Positions 6,878 through 14,112 of a DNA stretch of 53,373 nucleotides are shown here, piece after piece. Every line of letters begins with the position of its first letter. Position 1 is the first letter of the stretch. The notes under the pieces are model-generated. The model was given only the letters and a program-made list of their open reading frames with translations. It was not told where the DNA came from and did no database searches. The DNA is from Clostridiales bacterium UBA1248 (GTDB taxonomy: Bacteria; Bacillota; Clostridia; Oscillospirales; CAG-272): assembly GCA_002308615.1 (NCBI GenBank), contig DBWC01000015.1, positions 1 to 53,373 on the forward strand. The letters run 5' to 3'. A program made the position numbers and the translations under genes.

Positions 6878-9022
6878 TCAGTATATTTTCACGTCCGCGC
6901 CGTTTACGTATCTGAACAGCACGGCAACGTCTTTATTGTTCGGCTCTCCGTCGCCGTTCACGTCCACCGCGTAAACGTTTATTTCGACTTTCACGTTATT
7001 CAGATATCTGAACAGCAAAACGACGTCCTTATTATCGACGTATCCGTCGTCGTTCATATCTCCGGGGCTGTACAGCACAGGCTCTTTCGTCTTTTTCACG
7101 TCTATCATTCCGGTGCCAAGCGCGTTAAGCTCTGACTCATAGTCGTCGTCGATCTTGACTATGACGCGCAGGACGTGGTCTCCCTCGCCGAGCTTTTTGG
7201 TGTTGATCCTCGCTTCAAACCTGTAGCCTATGCCGCCGTTCGTATAAGGATCGAGCGCGGGATCGCGCGTCAGCGTTATGCTGCCGTCGAACACGGGCAT
7301 GCATCTGTTGAACGCGTAACCGATCTTTATCACCTCGCAGCTCACGCCGAACCAGCCTTTGATATACCACTCCGTTTCGGTCTCGTCCGTGAAGAAGCAG
7401 AGTTCTCTGCCTTCCGCGACGTCGCCCTCTCTGTCTATATATGAATTCGTGACCTTGCCTAAAACGGCGGGCGTTACATCGACCTCAAGCGGTTTTTCCT
7501 TGCCGTCGGACGTCATAAGTCCTTTGATAACGGTCCTCTCCTTTGCGTTCATCTCCGCCATTATCATAACGGAATGCTTGCCCTCGGTCAGCGCCTCGTC
7601 TTTGATCTCCGCTTTGAATCTGACCGCGTTTGTTCCCGCGTAATTGGTGACCGCGGCGTCGCCCGGCACGGTCATATCGAGCGGTATGATGCTCACGCCC
7701 TCCCATACCGTTTCGCCGCCGTCGATGCTGTAGCCTAAGCGGTTTATCTCGTAATTGCCGCCGAGCCATCCGAGCACGGACAGCGTCTGCTTGCGGTACG
7801 TCTGCGAATCTATGTAGGAATTTATTATTTTTGCGGCGTCCGTTCTGACGAGAACGTCCGGATGCGCGTTATATTCCGGCATTCCCTCGTAAACGGGTAT
7901 GAGGAACGTGTACGGCAGATCGACCATACCGTTTTCCTTGAATGAATTGTACGACGACGCAGCCATACCGATCGATCCGGTGATGCTCTGCATATACTGG
8001 CCCCAGAAGTTGCGCTTGGATCTCGGATCGACGTTGAATTTCTGTAAGTAAGGCGTGTTCTGGTAGTCGTTTACGTATTTGTTCGTCGCCGCGTACGCGC
8101 CGCCGTATATGGATTTCCAGTGCTTGTTCCAGGAAACGTCTCCGCCCCATTCCGCTTTTTTGTCGGGCGTTCCCTTTTTCGCCTCGTCTATGCCGTTTTT
8201 GTATATCTGGAAATATCCCGTGCCTGCCGAACCGATGTTGAAATAATTGTAATAGCCGTTATAGGATTTGAGCTGAGCCTCCGTATATCCGCTCGTCGGC
8301 GCGTTTATTATATGCCCGGCTGAATCCTTGCCCGTCATTTTATTTGAGTAATAATACCAGAGCTTATCTCCCACGTTGCCGTTTATCAGCGGACTCGTTC
8401 CCGCGGAGCCCTGCTCCGCGCGCACTCTTGACGCGAGATATACCGGGCTTACGCCGAGCTCCTTGCCCACGTCGTAAAAATACTGAGCGTAAGTCGTGTT
8501 TGAATACTTGTCGTCCAGCTTTTTGTTTTCCATGAACGTGCCTTTGAGCACGGCTTCTACCGCGGATAAAGTTATGCTGTCAGACCATTTAAGATCGTAG
8601 AACTGGAATATCTGCTCGTCAGTCATGAAATTGCGCGGATCCATAAAGTATTTCACCGTTTCGACCGACGCGCGCCACCAGCCCGAATCGTACTGCTGAT
8701 TTGACGGATGACGCCAGTTTTTATAAGTATCGCTGTTATATACGAGACTTCTCTTGGGATTTTCGTCCGTTTCCATATATATGACGTAATCCCAGGTGTA
8801 TTTGCCTCCGCTCATCTTCGTCACGTTGAGCGGCTCGAAGCTCCAGCTCGGGTGTCTTTCGTGAAGCGCCGCCAGCTTTTCGGCGTAATCCTCCGGAAAG
8901 CCCTTTGCTGTAAGCTCCTCCTTATACGTTTTGTCGTAAGCGGAAAAGGACACGGCGCTCACCGCCGACAGCGCCATCATCGCGGCAAGTATGAAGGAAA
9001 CGAGCTTTACTGATCTTTTCAT
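6878..9022 (-). CDS. Secreted GH73-type N-acetylglucosaminidase with C-terminal dockerin
   Basis: A 714-aa protein predicted to cut the glycan strands of peptidoglycan. Residues 1-28 are a signal peptide. About 40-100 carry the LHERHPSWSFEPL motif common in clostridial LytD-like glucosaminidases. The catalytic domain (about 120-400) contains SPVYLASRVRAEQGSAG with the likely catalytic Glu203 and the YNYFNIGS motif. Two beta domains (about 400-640) follow, each with a GWLGG/KGWFG-type turn and an IGYSIDGG- or IGYAFN-like strand. Residues 654-714 are a dockerin with two calcium loops (GDMNDDGYVDNKDV and DVNGDGEPNNKDV). A dockerin on a wall hydrolase suggests docking to a surface scaffold rather than free secretion. 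The ribosome site is AAGGAG. The dCMP deaminase gene follows 13 bases downstream. Confidence 0.85.
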   Translation of the reverse strand: MKRSVKLVSFILAAMMALSAVSAVSFSAYDKTYKEELTAKGFPEDYAEKLAALHERHPSWSFEPLNVTKMSGGKYTWDYVIYMETDENPKRSLVYNSDTYKNWRHPSNQQYDSGWWRASVETVKYFMDPRNFMTDEQIFQFYDLKWSDSITLSAVEAVLKGTFMENKKLDDKYSNTTYAQYFYDVGKELGVSPVYLASRVRAEQGSAGTSPLINGNVGDKLWYYYSNKMTGKDSAGHIINAPTSGYTEAQLKSYNGYYNYFNIGSAGTGYFQIYKNGIDEAKKGTPDKKAEWGGDVSWNKHWKSIYGGAYAATNKYVNDYQNTPYLQKFNVDPRSKRNFWGQYMQSITGSIGMAASSYNSFKENGMVDLPYTFLIPVYEGMPEYNAHPDVLVRTDAAKIINSYIDSQTYRKQTLSVLGWLGGNYEINRLGYSIDGGETVWEGVSIIPLDMTVPGDAAVTNYAGTNAVRFKAEIKDEALTEGKHSVMIMAEMNAKERTVIKGLMTSDGKEKPLEVDVTPAVLGKVTNSYIDREGDVAEGRELCFFTDETETEWYIKGWFGVSCEVIKIGYAFNRCMPVFDGSITLTRDPALDPYTNGGIGYRFEARINTKKLGEGDHVLRVIVKIDDDYESELNALGTGMIDVKKTKEPVLYSPGDMNDDGYVDNKDVVLLFRYLNNVKVEINVYAVDVNGDGEPNNKDVAVLFRYVNGADVKIY

Positions 9023-9046
9023 GTCGTATGTACTCCTTAAGCGTTA

Positions 9047-9976
9047 TCAATACTGGTCTTTCTTCAAAAACCGCACGAGATCCGAAACGGACGGCACGGA
9101 CGAAACGTCTCCTCTGTTTGAAGACGCGTAGGCGTACGCCGCCGCCGCGCATTTTGCGGCTTTTTTGACGTTGCCCTCCGTTTTCATATAAGCCGAAACG
9201 AACGACGCGCCGTAAATGACCGACGCTCCGCTCTCGTCAAGATACGTGGACGGATATTCACCCGCCATATCGTGATGTATGCCGTCATATATGAAAGCGC
9301 CGCGGTCCGGTATGCGTATTATGTAATATTTCGCTTTTATATGAGACGCAAGCGCCATGGCGGCGGGCAGGAATCTGTCGTATTCATTAGGCTCTACTCC
9401 GCAGTAGGAGCTGACCTCGTTTGCGTCAAAGATCACCGCTTCAAATCTTCCCGGCAGCATTTCCGAATACCGCTCCGCGGCGGCGCACGGCTGCCAGAAG
9501 ACCGGCACGCCTTTTGAACGCGCCACGTTCACCGCGTACGACGAAAGCTCGTAGGGAAGCTCGTTTTGTATATAAAGCGCGTCCGGATATACCATAAAAG
9601 CGGCTTCTATATCGTCCTTGTCAAGGCGGCTGTTTGCCTGCGGAAATTTAATGCATCTCGGTCCGCGTCCGCTCTCGCAGACGGACAGATAAAGTCCCGT
9701 CCTGCTGCCGGCGCATTTTTTTATAAACCGTCTGTCCACTCCCGTGCGGGCAAGGAAATCCGTTATCTGTCTGCCGTATTCGTCATCTCCGACGGCGGCG
9801 GCAAAAATACTGTCAAGTCCGAGGGCGCGGAAAGTCAGCGCCGCGGTTATTCCCTTGCCGCCCGGCGCCGCCGTGTATCCTTCGCCTTCTCTTTCCGTCG
9901 ATCCGGCGGGCAGACTTGACATATGCGCGTCAAGACACATATATGCGGACGACAGTATCAAAATCCTCTTGTTCAT
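9047..9976 (-). CDS. PfkB/ribokinase-like protein lacking the catalytic Asp
   Basis: A 309-aa protein of the ribokinase family, which phosphorylates sugars or nucleosides. The N-terminal signature APGGKGITAALTFRALG (about 37-53) and the DANEVSSYCG motif (about 184-193) are clear. The second signature, normally DTxGAGD with the catalytic base Asp, here reads DESGASV (247-253), so Val253 stands where the Asp should be and the anion-hole glycines are altered. The downstream helix (GASFVSAYM) is intact and the frame is open, so this is not a broken gene. It may be an inactive or re-purposed homologue. A promoter (10030-10058) and ribosome site GGAG precede it. The GH73 gene begins 24 bases after its end. 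Confidence 0.8.
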   Translation of the reverse strand: MNKRILILSSAYMCLDAHMSSLPAGSTEREGEGYTAAPGGKGITAALTFRALGLDSIFAAAVGDDEYGRQITDFLARTGVDRRFIKKCAGSRTGLYLSVCESGRGPRCIKFPQANSRLDKDDIEAAFMVYPDALYIQNELPYELSSYAVNVARSKGVPVFWQPCAAAERYSEMLPGRFEAVIFDANEVSSYCGVEPNEYDRFLPAAMALASHIKAKYYIIRIPDRGAFIYDGIHHDMAGEYPSTYLDESGASVIYGASFVSAYMKTEGNVKKAAKCAAAAYAYASSNRGDVSSVPSVSDLVRFLKKDQY

Positions 9977-10029
9977 CTTTTTCTCCGGAATATAGTTTTC
10001 GACATATAATAAGATTATCCGACGTTACC

Positions 10030-10058
10030 ATTATACAACATTTTCAGTCTTTTGTAAA
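10030..10058 (-). promoter_or_regulatory. Promoter of the PfkB-like gene
   Basis: On the minus strand TTTACA (10058-10053) and a perfect TATAAT (10035-10030) are 17 bases apart. It is divergent from the promoter at 10091-10119. Confidence 0.65.
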
Positions 10059-10090
10059 TACATTATTCAAAAAAATGCACACCATTTACC

Positions 10091-10119
10091 TTGATTTTAC
10101 AAAGTAAATTATGTAAAAT
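10091..10119 (+). promoter_or_regulatory. Promoter of the VanY-like lipoprotein gene
   Basis: TTGATT (10091-10096) and TAAAAT (10114-10119) are 17 bases apart, leaving a leader of about 45 bases before the ATG at 10172. Confidence 0.65.
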
Positions 10120-10171
10120 CTTTACAGACAGCAAAATTACGCGCATTCAGCGGAAAAGAAAGGCAGTTATA

Positions 10172-11089
10172 ATGGATATAAAAAGAGGTATCTGTCTTGT
10201 TCTCGCCGTTTTATCAGTGGCTTTGACCGCCTCCTCGTGCATCGTGCAGGAGCAGGGCGGAACGGACACGGACGACGTTTCGACAAACCGCCCGCAGATA
10301 ACGTCGCCCCAGCCGGACACGCTTGAGCCTTTGATCACAGCCGACACGGTCGAAACGGACGAAAAGACGGAAACGGAAACGGATAAAACGGATACGGTCA
10401 CGGAAGAACAGACGACAGAGGAAGAAACGCAGCCCGTATACGACGACCTCGGATTCAAAGCGGATCTGTCGGTGTATGAAAAATATATGGATCCGGAAGA
10501 CAGAGACGGTTATCTCATACTCGTAAATCCGGACAATCCCGTGGGTAAAGACTATAAGCCGACCGATCTTGAGCCGCTCGTTGACACGCGTCCCGACAGG
10601 AGCAAAAGATATATGCGTCTGTACGCCTCAAAAGCGCTTGAAGCGTTTTTGATAGAAGCGCGCGCAAACGGCTGCAAGGACGTTACCGTGACGAGCGCTT
10701 ACAGAAGCTATGAATCGCAGAAGGAAATATTTGACGGCGACGTTGAAAGATTCATGAAGGAGGGCTTGTCAAGAGAGGAAGCGATCGCAAAAGAACGAAA
10801 AGACACGGCGTATCCCGGGGAAAGCGAACATCAGACAGGCCTTGCCGTCGATATGCATAACCTAAGCTCCGCGCAGCTGAAATTCAAGGACACGTACGAG
10901 GCGCAGTGGCTTGCGGAAAACGCATGGAAATTCGGCTTTATACTCCGCTATATGCCCGGAAAAGAGGATATAACGACGTACACGTACGAGCCGTGGCACT
11001 TCCGCTACGTCGGCAGATACCACGCAAAACGCATATACGATATGGGTATGTGCCTTGAAGAATATATTGAATATCTGAAAACGGAATAA
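10172..11089 (+). CDS. VanY-like D,D-carboxypeptidase lipoprotein
   Basis: A 305-aa lipoprotein predicted to trim the terminal D-Ala from peptidoglycan stem peptides (peptidase family M15B). The lipobox TASSC places the lipid on Cys23. A Thr/Asp/Glu-rich spacer (about 30-90) follows. The catalytic domain shows SAYRSYESQ, the zinc and catalytic motif SEHQTGLAVDM (His220, Asp227) and EPWHFRYVG (His276). The start is set at MDIKRGICL because an AGAAAGG ribosome site lies 6-10 bases before it and the signal peptide begins there; the frame is open further upstream but into the promoter. An inverted-repeat element (11106-11286) lies just behind the stop. Confidence 0.88.
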   Translation: MDIKRGICLVLAVLSVALTASSCIVQEQGGTDTDDVSTNRPQITSPQPDTLEPLITADTVETDEKTETETDKTDTVTEEQTTEEETQPVYDDLGFKADLSVYEKYMDPEDRDGYLILVNPDNPVGKDYKPTDLEPLVDTRPDRSKRYMRLYASKALEAFLIEARANGCKDVTVTSAYRSYESQKEIFDGDVERFMKEGLSREEAIAKERKDTAYPGESEHQTGLAVDMHNLSSAQLKFKDTYEAQWLAENAWKFGFILRYMPGKEDITTYTYEPWHFRYVGRYHAKRIYDMGMCLEEYIEYLKTE

Positions 11090-11105
11090 AATATGCCGAT
11101 TTGGC

Positions 11106-11286
11106 AATAATACCTGCGAAAGGCAGATATTGCGGCATATAAACTCCTTCCGTTATGTCGATACCCGACATAACACCTCCCTCAAAGAGGGAGGCTTATC
11201 ACGGCTCCCTCTCCGAGGGAGCTGTCAGCTTGCTGACTGAGGGAGTTTATCTGTATCACAATATCTGCGTTAACGCGGGTATTATT
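11106..11286. mobile_element. 181-bp inverted-repeat element (MITE-like) with CTCCCTC palindromes
   Basis: About 42 bases at the left end (starting AATAATACCTGCG) match the reverse complement of the right end (ending GCGGGTATTATT) with a few mismatches and one small gap. The interior holds nested palindromes: ATGTCGATACCCGACAT, CTCCCTC/GAGGGAG units and a CAGC-TTG-CTG hairpin. The CTCCCTC..TGACTGAGGGAG interior is a repeat I recall from many gut clostridia. No transposase is present. It lies between two plus-strand genes. Confidence 0.65.
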
Positions 11287-11310
11287 TTTTTCGAAAGGAT
11301 CTTATAAATT

Positions 11311-11754
11311 ATGGAAAACAACGTAAATCACAGTGACGAACAGGTGCTGACCGATATTTACAAAAGCTGTAAAATGGGGCTTGAATCTATCGCAAAGCTG
11401 ATGCCGGAAACGAAAGATCAGCAATTGAGACAACTGATGGGCAGCCATCTTAAAGAATACCAGGGCTTTGCGGCGCGCGCCTCTCAGTATCTGGCGGAGG
11501 CGGGCAAAGCGCCGGAGGACGCGGGATTTTTTGAAAAAATACCGTCAGAGGTCGGTATGGCGGTCAGCCGGATGATGGACAGCTCCGATTCAAAGACGGC
11601 ACAGATGATGATAAACGGCTACGTTATGGGAGTAACGGAGCTGAAAAAACAGCAGGCGGAGGTCACGGGCCTGTCCGAAAACGTCGTCACCCTCGTCTCC
11701 GATATGCTGTCCTTCCAGCTGCAGGCGATAAACGATATGAAGCAATATCTGTAA
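11311..11754 (+). CDS. Small all-helical protein, possibly ferritin-like fold
   Basis: A 147-aa acidic protein with no signal or membrane segment. The sequence is almost wholly amphipathic helix: about 10-45 (SDEQVLTDIYKSCKMGLESI), 47-70, 85-110 (MAVSRMMDSSDSKTAQMM) and 113-147. This suggests a four-helix bundle of the DUF2383 or ferritin-like kind, but the metal-ligand Glu/His pattern is not convincing. It is preceded by AAAGGA and directly by the inverted-repeat element, which may carry its promoter. tRNA-Gln follows with its own promoter. Function unknown. Confidence 0.7.
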   Translation: MENNVNHSDEQVLTDIYKSCKMGLESIAKLMPETKDQQLRQLMGSHLKEYQGFAARASQYLAEAGKAPEDAGFFEKIPSEVGMAVSRMMDSSDSKTAQMMINGYVMGVTELKKQQAEVTGLSENVVTLVSDMLSFQLQAINDMKQYL

Positions 11755-11773
11755 AATTTCTGCCTTAAACACC

Positions 11774-11802
11774 TTGACATATCGGCTTTTTTGTGATAAT
11801 AT
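11774..11802 (+). promoter_or_regulatory. Promoter of tRNA-Gln
   Basis: TTGACA (11774-11779) and TAATAT (11797-11802) are 17 bases apart. The expected start near 11809 is six bases before the mature tRNA. Confidence 0.75.
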
Positions 11803-11814
11803 ATCCCTGTTCAT

Positions 11815-11892
11815 TGGGATATAGCCAAGTCGGTTAAGGCACAAGACTTTGACTCTTGCACTGCGCTGGTTCGAATCCAGCTATCCCAGCCA
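11815..11892 (+). tRNA. tRNA-Gln (anticodon TTG)
   Basis: A full cloverleaf can be drawn. The 7-bp acceptor stem TGGGATA/TATCCCA is followed by a D arm GCC..GGC, an anticodon stem CAAGA/TCTTG with loop CTTTGAC (anticodon TTG, reading CAA), and a T arm GCTGG-TTCGAAT-CCAGC. Discriminator G is at 11889 and the CCA end is encoded (11890-11892). A terminator follows immediately. Confidence 0.95.
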
Positions 11893-11893
11893 G

Positions 11894-11921
11894 AAAACCC
11901 GATGCGAAAGCATCGGGTTTT
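11894..11921 (+). terminator. Terminator of tRNA-Gln
   Basis: AAAACCCGATGC pairs perfectly with GCATCGGGTTTT around a GAAA tetraloop. The 3' arm ends in TTTT. Confidence 0.85.
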
Positions 11922-11930
11922 CAACTAAAT

Positions 11931-12091
11931 CCGTCCTTACGGACGGGTTAAATCCACTGCGTGGATGAAATCGCTGCGCGATGAAATCCGCACTGACGTG
12001 CGGGATAAAGAGGACGGATTTAATTTCATCTGTCGCCATAGCGACAGATTTCATCCGGGCTTTGCCCGGATTTCACCGCGGCACCGCCGCG
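11931..12091. repeat. Chain of seven mini-hairpins joined by ATGAAATC-type linkers
   Basis: Seven perfect short stems with 3-4-nt loops lie in 161 bp: 11931-11946, 11952-11966, 11970-11982, 11988-12003, 12030-12047, 12055-12069 and 12077-12091. Each stem sequence is different, but the joints repeat the motif GATGAAAT / ATTTCATC. An outer inverted repeat (AAATCCGTCC near 11928 with GGACGGATTT near 12013) brackets the first four. Open frames here are short and without ribosome sites. I see no gene in 11922-12470. Confidence 0.75.
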
Positions 12092-12200
12092 ATTTCATTT
12101 TTTGTTATTTCAAGCGTTTATGTTTATCGCTGAAGATCAAACTCAACTAATTCAAAATTTTTATGCGTTTTGCGCTTTTGCGATTTAGGGCGTTAAGCAC

Positions 12201-12232
12201 AGAAAAATCCCCGTCAATTGACGGGGATTTTT
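12201..12232. terminator. Perfect bidirectional hairpin with A/T tails
   Basis: AAAAATCCCCGTCAATT is followed by its own reverse complement, giving a perfect stem of about 15 bp with an A-run on one side and a T-run on the other. It can act as a terminator in either direction, although no gene ends directly beside it. Confidence 0.6.
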
Positions 12233-12446
12233 CAATGAAGTCGCCCTGCCCTCGGGGTCCCCGAAACGAGCTTGCCGAGTTTTGGGGAACGGGCCGACGG
12301 GGCTAATGAAGACGCTTCGCTAATGAAGAAATGAAGTCGCTCACTGCGTTCGCTAATTAAGGAACAGGGGGCGACTTCGCTTCATTAGGCGGCAAAGCCG
12401 CCGTCTTCATTAGGGCGTTAGCCCGTCTTCATTTCTTCATTAACTC
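12232..12446. repeat. Chain of short palindromes with CTAATGAAG linkers, copy 2
   Basis: The same design as at 92-183 and 465-510: linkers CTAATGAAG / CTTCATTAG alternate with palindromes. Perfect examples are GGCGGC-AAA-GCCGCC (12388-12402) and GGGC-GTTA-GCCC (12413-12424). A larger imperfect palindrome of C/G runs lies at 12250-12300. No gene is seen. Confidence 0.65.
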
Positions 12447-12471
12447 CCATTCTCTCATTCCTCACATTATT

Positions 12472-12500
12472 TTGACTTAGTCACAATTATGTGCTATCAT
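12472..12500 (+). promoter_or_regulatory. Promoter-like sequence ahead of a gene relic
   Basis: TTGACT (12472-12477) and TATCAT (12495-12500) are 17 bases apart. It precedes the truncated frame at 12551-12688 and may be the leftover promoter of that gene. Confidence 0.45.
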
Positions 12501-12550
12501 AAGATAAACACGCAGGGCGTCGGAACTGTCTGCGTACCTTGCAACGATGA

Positions 12551-12688
12551 AAAGTCACATTGCAGCAGAAAACCGCAGAACAGCTTGAAGAATATGTCGA
12601 AGTGTACGTTGTTTCAAAAGATTTCAACTGGGTGTATATGAAAACGCACGAGGGTGACTGCTGCGGACCGTATTTTATGAAGATATGA
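12551..12688 (+). pseudogene. C-terminal relic of a small protein gene (DUF4275-like?)
   Basis: After a TGA at 12548 the frame stays open for 45 codons to a TGA at 12686-12688 without a usable start. The peptide contains EEYVEVYVVSKDFNWVYM and then THEGDCCGPYFMK, which reads like the conserved end of a globular protein. From memory it resembles the C-terminus of DUF4275 proteins (xDFxWxYxxTHExxxCGPYF), but I cannot confirm this. The rest of the gene is missing, so this is a 5'-truncated remnant. It follows the promoter-like site at 12472-12500 by 50 bases. The bases from 12689 to 12777 hold nothing I recognise. Confidence 0.5.
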
Positions 12689-12777
12689 TTTTTTTACAGT
12701 GGAAGATTAAGCCGATTTAAAACGTCCGGCATCCCCGCCTTCGCAATTGAGCGGAAGTCTTTAGTCACGTAATTCTA

Positions 12778-14031
12778 TTATCCGAGCTCAAAAATAGCTA
12801 CCCGTTGCGATTCGAGTATCAGCGGCGTCCATTTTTCAACAGAAAATGATTTGGCGCCGGGATATCTTTTGTATAATGAAGCGACAAAATCTTTTCCGGC
12901 AGTGAGAAATCCCTGCTTTCTGAAATCGTTTGCTTCAAACGGAAGACCCGCCCAGGTTCTTGTTGCGCCTATGGCGTATGTTTTCGCGTCGTTCCAGACC
13001 CAAAGGGGCGTAGGCCACAGCCTGATCGAATTTTCGATATCTATTGCCTTATAGAACTTCTCATTCGGACCGCCCTGACCGTGGTGACCCATTTGCACGT
13101 ATTCGGATTTCAGCTGCTCCGCACCGTATTTTTCCAACAGTCTGTCACCCTCCTGTGATCCGCAGTCTCCGGTAAACAGAACGGAGTGATCGCCGTATTC
13201 CATGCGAATTATGATACTTGTATCGTTTATATTAACCGAGTCCATACACCACGTGAGGAGCACACTGAATTTTACCCCGTCTATGTCTATCAAAAGACCT
13301 TTGTCTATCGCCTCCTCGGTTATTACGGCGCCGTTGATGAGGTTATAGTAATATTTGTCGTCTCCCTCGGGGGCGGTCCATTTGTCTTCAGGTATATCGG
13401 CGCCGCTGATGCCGCTGAAGCCGACTGTCGAATAATAATTCTGAAATCCTCTTATCAGCTTTGAATGCTCGGCGGGCTCATAATCTTCGTTTTGTTTGCT
13501 GTTCCATTCAACGCCGCATTCGGGAAAATCGAAATAGAAGTTGTTGATTTTGTAATTGTCTTCAGTTTTATACGAATCAAGCATTTTGGCAAGCTCGTAA
13601 TAATGGTCGCTGTGAATATGCGACAAAAACCATGCCTCAACTTCAAAGTAATCGCCTTCGCTCAATCCGAGAATGGCTCTTATTGCCGCGGGAAGGTACG
13701 GTTTTGCGTTGAAGCCCGTTCCGTAAATGCCGCCGTCGATCACTATGATCTTCCTCTCAGGCGTGACGACAACGTAACTCATCATCAGACTTGAAGATTC
13801 GGGCGCAAGCTGATACAGCTCGACTTTTTTCGGAACCTCGGGCTCCGGAGCGTCCGTCACAGTCTCGGTCTCTGCTTCTGTCGTTGTTTCCATAGTGTCG
13901 GTCTCCGTTATCTTTTTTGTTGTATTGTCGGACGAATCGGCCTGAGACTCCGGATTCTCCGAACAGCCTGCTGACGATAACACCGAGGCAAGGATCATCA
14001 GCATGGCTATAAGAACACTGATTATTCTCAT
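12778..14031 (-). CDS. Secreted lipoprotein with metallo-beta-lactamase fold
   Basis: A 417-aa lipoprotein (lipobox SSAGC, lipid on Cys23) with a Thr/Glu-rich spacer (about 25-68). The hydrolase domain of the metallo-beta-lactamase superfamily follows. The metal-binding motif SHIHSDH (His138, His140, Asp142, His143) is intact, FTGDCGSQ supplies the bridging Asp, and MGHHGQGG the last His. It most resembles ComEC/Rec2-type C-terminal hydrolase domains, which cleave phosphodiester-like substrates. Being outside the cell it may act on nucleic acid or on a wall or surface ester; which one is not visible. The ribosome site is weak (GGTTAAAC). A hairpin at 14064-14099 separates it from the upstream surface-protein gene. 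Confidence 0.82.
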   Translation of the reverse strand: MRIISVLIAMLMILASVLSSAGCSENPESQADSSDNTTKKITETDTMETTTEAETETVTDAPEPEVPKKVELYQLAPESSSLMMSYVVVTPERKIIVIDGGIYGTGFNAKPYLPAAIRAILGLSEGDYFEVEAWFLSHIHSDHYYELAKMLDSYKTEDNYKINNFYFDFPECGVEWNSKQNEDYEPAEHSKLIRGFQNYYSTVGFSGISGADIPEDKWTAPEGDDKYYYNLINGAVITEEAIDKGLLIDIDGVKFSVLLTWCMDSVNINDTSIIIRMEYGDHSVLFTGDCGSQEGDRLLEKYGAEQLKSEYVQMGHHGQGGPNEKFYKAIDIENSIRLWPTPLWVWNDAKTYAIGATRTWAGLPFEANDFRKQGFLTAGKDFVASLYKRYPGAKSFSVEKWTPLILESQRVAIFELG

Positions 14032-14063
14032 TGTTTAACCTTTGTTTTTGTTGATATATGATA

Positions 14064-14099
14064 AACGCACAAACTGCCTGAGGAGGCGGTTTGTGCGTT
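14064..14099 (-). terminator. 15-bp hairpin between two surface-protein genes
   Basis: 14064-14078 pairs with 14085-14099 (one wobble position) around a 6-nt loop. It lies after the stop of the 294-aa gene and before the next ATG on the minus strand. The tail is AT-rich but not a clean T-run, so it may only partly terminate. Confidence 0.5.
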
Positions 14100-14112
14100 G
14101 TCTTTGTACTGA

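Noticed and set aside
11931..12446. CRISPR array
   Set aside because: The repeated units are short, the intervals are palindromic and of uneven length, there is no 25-37-base direct repeat, and no cas gene is present.
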